Positions 55,934 to 64,000 of a stretch of 64,000 nucleotides of DNA are shown piece by piece; positions within the stretch are counted from its first letter, which is position 1; each line of letters begins with the position of its first letter. The stretch is from the NCBI GenBank assembly GCA_020726505.1, contig JAHLEZ010000012.1, positions 496,001-560,000 on the forward strand, read 5' to 3'. The position numbers and the translations under genes were made by a program. The DNA is from Leptodontidium sp. MPI-SDFR-AT-0119. Lineage: Eukaryota; Ascomycota; Leotiomycetes; Helotiales; Leptodontidiaceae. The notes beneath the pieces were generated by a model. That model made no database searches. It was not told the origin of the DNA and saw only the letters and a list, made by a program, of their open reading frames with translations.

Positions 55934-58900
55934 ATTGTCGGTTCCCACTCCCCACCTCTGGTAGTCGGTGTTTTTAGGATGTCCGATTTTTTAGGATGTC
56001 CGGTTGCCTGAATGCCTTAGGAGAGGCCTTGGCTCGCTCCGCTACTAGCGGCCGCGTACTCAACGCGCCCAAATCGCGACTTTTCTAAGTAACTCTTTGA
56101 GCTCTCAACGTGTCAATTGCATTGGTTTCGCCTAATAATTTGACCTCCTTTTACCATGGATGCATTTATTGACCCCAGAAGAGAGTGGCCTCGTGATATG
56201 GATTTTAATGCGTATTTACCTGCTTCTCTACCACCACCTTGTACGCCTCCTCCACCTTCGTCTCCACTATTTAATCCCTTTATATTTAGTTCTCCTACGC
56301 TACCTCCACATCCAAAGCCCCTACCTCCACCGAAAACACCTCCTCCGTCTCCTGCTAGAATCGACGCGGCTAGATTATGGCATATAAACCACCCCGGAAG
56401 CTCTGCCGCGAAAGCTTGTAAAGCTGTAGGCATAGGGGAACGATATCACCGGAATATGCAACGGATTTTGAAGCATGGCCAAGGTCCTAATAAAGGTAGA
56501 ACGACTCTTTTACGTGGCGATGAGTTTGAGGTTATATATCGATATGTTGAGAGCCAAGCGTGGGAAGGATTTGAGGCCGATTTGGATATGATTGGCCAAA
56601 GAATACGGATGTTAATTTAGCTTCGTAAACCCGATTATAAAGGCCCATCCGAGAGTTTCTGTCGGTGCAGTACCGGTTCATGTACCACGCCGCAAGTGTG
56701 AATATATTCAAAATGCGAGTATGGTGACAGAGTAATAAATGGTTGGTTCAAAAATCTGTGTGTATTCTAAGAGAGTGTGAGGAGAGTCAGACTATATACT
56801 ACGAAACCCCACCGAATCTCCACCGAAACCAGTCCGGCTAGGCTCCGATCCCTGACTTTGACCCGCACCCCCCCTTTTCCGGACCGAAGTATGCACATGT
56901 AGGGACCTGTGGACCAACAGTTTCCTATAACGATTTACACACTCCGAGCAATTCAAATCAAGGCTTAAAGCTATTACTTTAAAGCCTATCGACTACAAAC
57001 GGAAAACTGCATAAGATGTTACGGAGTTACGGAAATGGATGAGGCAATACAGGAAGGTTCTTTAATTTACGAGCATTTTGGATGATCTAAATGGGGCCAC
57101 ACGTATATATAACTTCGACGAAGGAGGGATCCGAGTCGGAATAATGCGTGGAAAGAAGGTCTATGTTCCTGCGGGTATGAAAGAGTTCTATGAATTCTCT
57201 CTAGAGGACCGTCGACAAGTGACAATAATTGAAGGAATATGTGCCGACGGAACACGTATACCTGGCATGTGCATTGTAGCGGCTTCTTTATTTTAAGAGG
57301 ATTGGTTTAATAGTTAACAAACGGGAGATGAGCTCATTGGACTTAGTGATTCTGGTTATACCAACGAGAAACTCGGCTTATACTGGCTTGCCCATTTCAT
57401 TAAACATGCCGGTCTTAAACCTTATGGAGAGACCCTATGGGTAGTTCTCTTAATGGATGGACATTCGTCACACCATTCCGATGCCTTTAAAATCATGTGT
57501 GAAGAATATCGTATTTACCGAGTCCCTTTTATACCGCATAGTATATATTATATGTAACCGGCCGATGTTAAGTGCTTTAATAAGATTAAAGGTTTTTATA
57601 GTAAGGCCGTACGACGGTCTGCCAAATTAGGGGAAACTCATTACAATATCGTCAACTTTATGTGGGACTTACTAAAGATTCGGGAGGAGGCTCTTGACGA
57701 TATTACGATTTAAAGCGGCTTTTTAACACTAGGTTTATGGCTATTCGACGAGTAAAAAGCCGTGGATTCTATGCATGTATTTGAGCCATTGTTACCACTA
57801 ACACATATGGTACCATCCGAGAACCCACTTAAACCGCATTGCGTGCAAGATACGTTCTAAGGGTTCTTAGAGCTCAAAAGCTTTATTTAAGACCGAAAAG
57901 ACGTGTTGTCTAGCTCACCTGCTCGTCGTATGGAAGCTATTTTGAATGGTGCTAGTTTAACCCTCAAAAGCGCCCATTTAGAGACCTAAGGTTACATAGA
58001 GCTTAAACAAGGCTTGAGAGATTAACAGAATCGAAAGACTGAGTGGACCGGTGGTAATATTAAAGCCGATATTCCTGTAATTGTCGTCGGCGACGCTCTG
58101 AGGATCAAGAATGCGAAGGTAGCTAAGAAGCGCCAGGATAAGTTAGATACCCGGGTGAGACAAATGGGCATCCGAGACAGCGTTATAAAGCGCAAATCCG
58201 ATACCCTGGATATTAAGATTCGGAAGCAAACCAACCTCAAAAACACTAGTTCTGAGGCCATTGCAAAGGCCAGCCTGGAAAGGGCAAATGCTTAAGTAGA
58301 GTACGATAAAGCTATTAAATAAAAGACCGACCTATAGCAAAAGTACGATACAAAAGACCGGATAGAAGCAGAGCGCCTAGAACAACTTTAAATAGACCCG
58401 GTTTTGAAGTATATGCACCCAGATTATGGTGCTTTGGACCCCGCGATTATCGTTATGGAGGCAGAGACACAATCAGACTATCTAGGCATTGTGAAAGCCC
58501 CGGAATCCTATTAAGAGAGCTTTGTTATTAATACCTAGGGCGATCGTTCTGTGTTTAACTCTCAGCAAGACTTTATAACTATACCGCCGGTGACGTTAAT
58601 TACACAAGAAGAACACGCATTTTGGGAGGAAGAGGTGACTATTTTATTAGGATAACAAGATTATATTGATTCCCTCTTATTTGTATGTAATATATACTAT
58701 ATAATACGGAAATCAAGCATCCCTAAATTATTTGAAATAACATAATATATATTTTCACTTTTGACATAAAATGTATCGCATCGTAAACAAAGAGGTTGGG
58801 ACTATTTAAATTCCCCTTATTTAGGTGGGAAACAGGGGTACTAGTGATAAGCGAGCCCTCTTGGCCTCTCTCCTGAGGCATTCAGGCAACCGGACATCCT

Positions 58901-58959
58901 AAAAAATCGGACATCCTAAAAACACCGACTACCAGAGGTGGGGAGTGGGAACCGACGAT
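55934..58959 (+). mobile_element. Complete pogo/Fot-like DNA transposon (3026 bases)
   Basis: The ends are inverted repeats of roughly 95-100 bases (55934-56030 and 58860-58959), starting AT(T/C)GTCGGTTCCCACTCCCC and containing a doubled TTTTTAGGATGTCCG unit. TA duplications flank them. A plus-strand DDE transposase fills the middle. The element is longer than classical Fot1 (about 1.9 kb). RIP-type stops break the transposase. Confidence 0.9.
56156..58740 (+). pseudogene. pogo/Fot-like DDE transposase, RIP-damaged
   Basis: An ATG at 56156 opens 154 codons with a Pro-rich N-terminus and a DNA-binding part (AKACKAVGIGERYHRNMQRI). After a disrupted stretch (56620-56950) the frame resumes. The first catalytic Asp is in YNFDEGGIRVG (57113-57145), the second in LLMDGHSSHHSDAF (57455), and a third candidate in PADVKCFNKIKGFYSK (57560-57605). 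A charged, coiled-coil-like C-terminus (KAKVAKKRQDK-type, near 58110) runs to a stop at 58740. Stops are mostly TAA/TAG for Gln or Trp. Confidence 0.82.
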
Positions 58960-59060
58960 TAGTGGATCCGAGTTGTCGTCGCAATCGAAATAAGGCGAGA
59001 ATCGATAGCTCGGCGCGAATTTATTGCAAGCAAAGTATTGTAAAATTGTCGCGCCTCGCT

Positions 59061-59245
59061 TGTTCTCCGCAGAATTGTATCTTGCCAAAGCCAGCCATCT
59101 TCTTGCCGTTGCCGTTCGTTAGATCTGCCAAAGTGACCTCTTCCGCTCCCCATCTATGCGAAAGTATTGCATACTTCGGTATGTCGCTCTCAAAGAACTC
59201 AGTTAGTCTGAGATCGCTGTCGTCGTTATACTGTAGTAAACGCAT
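59061..59245 (-). pseudogene. HET-domain N-terminal fragment
   Basis: The frame from 59245 reads MRLLQYNDDSDLRLTEFFES, then IPKYAILSHRWGAEEVTL and GYGKI-like GFGKIQFCGEQARRD. This is the start of a fungal heterokaryon-incompatibility (HET) domain, which triggers cell death after nonself contact. It is cut after about 60 residues, where the repeat carrying the Fot-like element begins; the FWVDTCCID motif that should follow is absent. Confidence 0.82.
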
Positions 59246-60385
59246 TATTCGACCAGGTTCGAGGATCGCAGGAGGAAGGGTTCTCGATAGCTTCTGAACC
59301 GCCGAAATAGTATTTATGTGAAGTGAGGTGAAGCTTGGAGAAGACGTCGCGTTGAGGCTGGCGTACTCAGCTCAGCGGCAGCCTCGCGGCAATAGTATTG
59401 TCGTACATCACTGGAAGCGCGCAAGACCGGCCAGTCGCTCAGGCTCACCGCAGGAATTGTGGAAGTCATAGGTGGCATAAGATATTCGAAGTCACTCTCG
59501 ATTGAGTATAATGCGTTCTTGTCGCTGAGAGAGAAGCTGAAAGGATTAGAAAGTGGATAATAGAAACAGAATCTAGGATCCAGAATCTACCTTCGATTAT
59601 CTATTAGTGTCCGAACGGCTGTCATTTATTACGTCCATCATGAAATGCGCGGTGAGCGCGGGGTACTGTCCACTTTGTCGACCTTCCATGAATTTGCGAT
59701 CCACAGCAGCCACAAAGCCGACGACGATTTCCAACTTGGTAGTGAGGCTTTAAAGATCGAATAAGACCCCTTTATAGATATCCCATACGTTAGGTTGGGT
59801 TAGGTTACCCATGGGGCCCCAAGTGCGCAGCCTAGTGACGTAGATTCTAGACGCTTCTAGATTAGCGCACTAACACGTAACTGGGGTTATTTCGGCCATG
59901 TACGAAGTAGATTCCATGACAAGTGATTATTCCACTTAGTTCTAGTAATATTAATATATAAATGCAAAAGATATTAGGAGCATACATGCTCTCCTTAATC
60001 AATTACCATCGAAAAAGTATTCAGAGTTACTTTGGAGGGATACGCTTGTAGGCTAGTATTAGAACTAGTCATATCTAATTGAATAAAGCTCCTCTCTAAA
60101 GGTCGGTTTAAGAAAGAAAAAAAGAGATTTAACAGACAGCAAAGACAACTTTCTTCCTTAAGCCCCTAACATATTACATCCGTCTCTGCTAAAGATACAC
60201 CCCACAGTTTTTAAAACCAAACAAGTCCACCCTTTAGAGCCTTGACATGAGCCATCCTCTCCACCATCAGAACATTCTTTGGGATGGTCCATCCAAGATC
60301 ATCATCCTTCCACGAGAACCACAATGTTACCAAACCATCCAACGTCATCATGCTGCACTTCTGACTGAGCAGGCTTGCCACCGAT
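59246..60385. other. Gap upstream of the HET fragment
   Basis: A minus-strand frame at 59740-59600 reads LEIVVGFVAAVDRKFMEG and may splice onward (possible intron 59590-59537), but the family is unknown to me. The rest, to 60385, shows nothing recognisable; 59930-60180 is AT-rich. Confidence 0.35.
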
Positions 60386-60907
60386 TTAGATCAACTCAAG
60401 AGGATTAGGGCGATCAACAGGAGGAGCAGCCTGGATAGAATCCCAGTGCTCCGCAATGCATCCACCCTCCCATCGGAAGACGTCAACCACAGCGTGATAT
60501 CTTGCTGCCGGGAAAAAACCAGGCACATCCAACCCCTCTACTTTCCAGTGAATAAAAGAATAATCGCCTTCCATCGCCTGATGCTGAATACTGATTGTCC
60601 ATTGACCAATGACGCTGCCAAGAAGTCTGATTGATGCGTCCCGTCCCGATACAGTGGCGGGGTTGTGCTGAATATAGGTCTTGAGGGCATGGTCGTTAAA
60701 TGCAGCAGCGACATCCTTCTTCACCCAGAGCTTTTCAGCAAAGTCATGCCATGCGATCTTTTGCTCTTTTGGGGTCACCCGCTTCCCTGGGATACAGGCG
60801 TGAATCGGGTAAAGTTGTGCGCTGGCCGATTTGGTTGCTGGCAAAGCGGAGGCGAAAGAAAGTGAGAGCAAGAGGCTGACGCCCGCAAATAGTGTAGAGG
60901 CAATCAT
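60386..60907 (-). CDS. Secreted SnoaL/NTF2-like protein, intact
   Basis: A single-exon frame of 173 codons starts at 60907 with a signal peptide (ASTLFAGVSLLLSLSFASA). The mature part reads AWHDFAEKLWVKKDVAAAF, YIQHNPATVSGRD and VDVFRWEGGCIAEHWDSIQ. This is the SnoaL-like (polyketide-cyclase-like) NTF2 fold; YIQHNP and the DxFRxExGxIxEHWD end are family hallmarks. Secreted fungal members have no agreed function. The gene is clean of RIP. A perfect (AT)n tract lies about 107 bases upstream. Confidence 0.88.
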   Translation of the reverse strand: MIASTLFAGVSLLLSLSFASALPATKSASAQLYPIHACIPGKRVTPKEQKIAWHDFAEKLWVKKDVAAAFNDHALKTYIQHNPATVSGRDASIRLLGSVIGQWTISIQHQAMEGDYSFIHWKVEGLDVPGFFPAARYHAVVDVFRWEGGCIAEHWDSIQAAPPVDRPNPLELI

Positions 60908-61013
60908 ATTGACGGTTTAAGGGACTACGAAGACGTCAAGTTAATGGAAGATTGTGAAGACGTTGAAGAAGATGATCGTGGGATAATGATCTTAATGTTG
61001 GACTGTCAGATAG

Positions 61014-61037
61014 ATATATATATATATATATATATAT
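61014..61037. repeat. (AT)n microsatellite
   Basis: A perfect AT dinucleotide run of about 24 bases lies upstream of the SnoaL-like gene. Confidence 0.95.
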
Positions 61038-62172
61038 CCATTTAACAAGGGGGGAACACACAATTGAAAAGGAGCTAACGAAGACTAATTAGAAAAGCCG
61101 AAGTAGCCGCAACAATATATTAATATATTTGACTTCTATTACTGTACAATTGCCCAAGATTAGTGTAAACTCTTTTAGATGGGGCTCCCACCGGGTGCCG
61201 ACATCCCGTGATTGTGATGATGATATTCCAATTGAAGGAAGCGTTTGACAAGGCTTCCCAGAGAAGGAGGTCAAGCTACCTTCTTTCTCCCTCGGAAATC
61301 GGGCAAATGTTTATAAAGCAAACCCGTGCGGCTTTGTCACCTCTTATCCCATCCGGCTGTGTTGACAACCAGCTTTCAAAAAAGTGGATTGCATCCAACT
61401 AAGCGAAGCAATGCACACAATTACGGGACTTCATCTCGCTAGATTTTGATGGGACTGCAAGGGTGTCAACACAGCGGATAGGATAGAGTTTGAACGGCGG
61501 GATTCATAATCACCAGACAATACCCCACACTGGCTAACGCCCCAAGCAAATAAACAATATTTTGAAAATAGAGGTGATAGATTACGAAGTATATTAGATT
61601 GATTTGAAATGCGGTTTCTGTGTTGAGCTTCGAACAATTTAACTTCTCAAGTTCAATTCAACACGCCCGATTGTTACCCAGCGCCTGATCGGCGATGCTC
61701 TACCCTAAGTGCTTAGCTTTTCTCACAGCGGCTGCCTTTCAAGGGGTCTCCTGCTTATGGTAAGGAGGCACTGGAGTCTACAAACGAGCGTTTCTTGATC
61801 TTGCCGTCGAGGTGCGACTCCAAATAATTAGCGTAAGAGAGCTACTGAAGTTAGTTTCCCAGGCGAACCGGCTTGGATATCAAGAGCATCGTCGACGATG
61901 AAAATTATGCCGATTCTGTCCAGCGAGGCAATTGAAAGTCACGATCGCAGCCAGACACAATCGGAACCCCAAAGCCATGGGGTACGATTGCTGGCCAGTG
62001 TCGCCCTCACTCCACAGCTTCATCCCACCTTCCGAGGAAGGGATGAGATCTAAAGAAGGAAGAATGCTCAAGGTACCTTGGATGGCTTTAATGGCCAGAC
62101 AGACGGTCCAACTGAAACTTTAGATATGCCTTGTAGTCTCTTCGCATTTCAAAATACTTTTTATGCCGAAAT
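61038..62172. other. Intergenic region, no gene recognised
   Basis: Composition is moderate, with no family motif in any frame. Short open stretches on both strands overlap each other. Confidence 0.5.
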
Positions 62173-63467
62173 TCAGACATTTGCTCTTGTGGAAGGCGCT
62201 AGTAACCCTGCATCACCTGCTTCCATGTCCTTCAGAATCGTGTCTATCTGTCCGGGGCTTGATCTTTGGGGTTTTAAACTGCTTAAATGAACCTCTGAGG
62301 TTAATCGGGTGATTTGGGAGGAGGCATTGCTTTTCCAGCGGGACCAGAGGATTTTAAAGGTTGGGAGGCAGGCACATATGAGACCGATGCCAATTTCTGC
62401 GGTGCTACATTTTATATCTGTTAACCTAAGTGCCCCTTCTAAGTAGCAGAGGGAATTTATTTTTGCAGACAACATACCCTAAAAGCTTATATTGCATCCT
62501 GGCAATCGTCGTAGCCCTCAAATCTTGCTTTAAAGCAATATACAACCGTACAACACTGGTCGCAGTAGCCAAACCCCCTGCACTAAGCAGCGCGCTTATA
62601 CTCAACTTACTCCTCAACGACAACTGCAGTGACCACACCATCGGTACGGGAGTCACGAGGACAACCAAGTCAGACACCAGACTCATTACCGTGTCTGAAA
62701 TCAGAAGTGTATGTACATTGAAGCATGAGGCTTTTATCGCTGGGTCCCAGAACCCAGCTATCGGCGCACAAATTCGGATTTTCAGGAGCGTGGTTGGGAT
62801 GTAGAATGCTAGCATGGTGGCAATGAAGGTATAGATGAATGCCGTGGTATGGCGAAAGGCGGAGAATACGCGGGCTAAGATGAGGAGGAGGGTTGCTTTA
62901 GTGAGGAAGGCGGTAGGTCCGTAGACTATTCCATCGCCATACTCAGCCTGGAGTAAATAGTTAATATTGAGGTGTATTAGTAACGTTTGGGTTGGAAATA
63001 CCTGACGAAACCTCATCATATCTCCTGGTTTTACTTCCCACTCATGATTTCCTCCTCCGTAGGCACCCACTGTGAATGAAGACTTAGTCCAGGGAACCAA
63101 CAGAAAAGTCATTATTGCAGACACATACTCAGAATTCCTGCTGCAAAATATACCATAGAAAATATCTGCCATGCATAAGCTCCAAATCCTATCTATGCGA
63201 GAATGAAGAATACCCCTGCTGCAATGCATGTCCCTAAACATGGTCAAAGGCTAGCTCTGCAGTTGATAGAACGTGCAACATACAGTATTCTCTCCCAAAT
63301 ATTCCTGTAACCCGTCTTCTGATATATATCAGCAAGGCAATAGAGAGTGTGGTAAGAACTATCGTCAATATCTGGGTCGCCAAATTGATGGTTTTCAAGA
63401 CGTCTTTCGGTTTCCCTAAATTCGGTACCACTCCGTCCGGAATCAACATTTCCACACTTCCGAACAT
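62173..63467 (-). CDS. PTH11-like rhodopsin-domain membrane protein (330 aa)
   Basis: Five exons join in phase: 63467-63284, 63192-63154, 63069-63002, 62947-62478 and 62404-62173. The N-terminus reads LIPDGVVPNLGKPKDVLKTI, similar in layout to the second receptor. The large exon has the membrane helices with TKATLLLILARVFSAF, ICAPIAGFWDPAIKASCFN and DLVVLVTPVPMVWSLQL; the last exon gives AEIGIGLICACLPTFKILW. The DDW motif after helix 2 is weak (YYRIWSLCM). No CFEM or signal peptide. The tail is short and the frame has no stops. Ligand unknown. Confidence 0.85.
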
Positions 63468-64000
63468 GGCGTAGGCTAGGTGGTTGTGGAGGAGTTGGGA
63501 TGGAGTTAAATTGAGTGTCTATGCCTAGTGAGATGCCTCTGTTATTGACGATATCGAGCTGGAGCCGGCACCCAGAGGGTAGCAAGTGCAGGAAGGGGGG
63601 TTTATGTTGAAAAGAAAAACTAGACTTTTGAGCAACGACGTCATCCCAACTCCACGGTGTCTGAGAGTTGAGGTGACCGGAGCTTTGTAAACTTGAGACT
63701 TCGGGTAGCTGCTTGGTCCCTGAGCATCACTGCTTCTAGTATGCGACAAGATTAGGCAAGGAGTTTTACCGTGCAGGAATGTTCCAAGAACCTGGAGAAG
63801 AGGCTCGAGAGAAGATTAAACTTTCGGACTGTATGTTCCTCGGTCAAAGCTTTGCCAAGGTAGAGAGTTTGAGCAATCTTGAGGGTAACTGACTCTAGTG
63901 TCACTTTCACCGCCGGCTTACCCAGGTCCTTATTATACGCTTACCTGATCTCTTAGCAATCCCGAACGCCGAGTTGGAAATCAGTTTACTTGCCAAGGCA
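63468..64000. other. Upstream region of the third receptor gene
   Basis: No gene or repeat was recognised; it probably contains the promoter. Confidence 0.45.

Noticed and set aside
40228..60907. A secondary-metabolite cluster (dehydrogenase, MFS, acyl-CoA dehydrogenase, SnoaL-like, TRI14-like)
   Set aside because: No backbone enzyme (PKS, NRPS, terpene synthase) or P450 is seen; half the genes are broken fragments and they are separated by transposons.
62426..63247. A 273-codon single-exon start for the third receptor
   Set aside because: Reading through 62948-63283 includes intron sequence. The spliced model from 63467 keeps phase and gives the normal N-terminal helix.

Overview
The window is from a filamentous ascomycete (Pezizomycotina). 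Genes have short spliceosomal introns (about 50-110 bases, GT...AG, with CTAAC-like branch sites). Protein families are typical of these fungi: PTH11-type rhodopsin-domain receptors, CFEM, HET, NACHT and DUF3435/FluG-domain proteins. Much of the DNA carries the mark of repeat-induced point mutation (RIP): CpA/TpG dinucleotides are depleted, paired LTRs differ only by transitions, and reading frames are broken mainly by TAA/TAG/TGA codons sitting where CAA, CAG, CGA or TGG is expected. I cannot name the species.

Layout. 1-22,960 is one nest of three LTR retrotransposons. A minus-strand Copia element (Copia-1) is split by a plus-strand Copia element (Copia-2, 2552-22494, 194-base LTRs, target duplication ATTTC). 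Copia-2 is itself split by a minus-strand Ty3/gypsy element (7204-18499, 284-base LTRs, target duplication CTAG). Copia-1 ends in a poly-asparagine-coding minisatellite that runs into about 78 uninterrupted ATT triplets (to 23507), followed by a short SINE-like segment.

24,170-39,650 is an accessory block in which most genes lie on the plus strand and are RIP-damaged: a DUF3435 (FluG-domain) tyrosine-recombinase-like pseudogene, an AAA+ ATPase pseudogene, a retropepsin-NACHT chimera interrupted by a TA-flanked MITE, and a ferric-reductase pseudogene. DUF3435, NLR and ferric reductase together are recurrent genes of Starship giant mobile elements, so a decayed Starship is my main hypothesis here. 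A CFEM-PTH11 receptor gene (minus, 29854-31952) lies inside the block and is nearly intact.

39,880-49,450 mixes an intact short-chain dehydrogenase, a RIP-damaged secreted-protein gene, two LINE remnants (one holding a solo LTR with a perfect target duplication), a hAT fragment, an MFS fragment and a headless acyl-CoA dehydrogenase.

49,454-52,439 is a complete RIP-damaged hAT element with an 8-base target duplication. 53,000-64,000 holds two more PTH11-like receptor genes with good splice models (390 and 330 aa), a complete pogo/Fot-like element (55934-58959), a HET-domain fragment and an intact secreted SnoaL-like gene.

The living genes (receptors, dehydrogenase, SnoaL protein) show no shared pathway. 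The structure is a TE-rich, RIP-eroded compartment with surviving single-copy genes. No rRNA, convincing tRNA or CRISPR array was seen.
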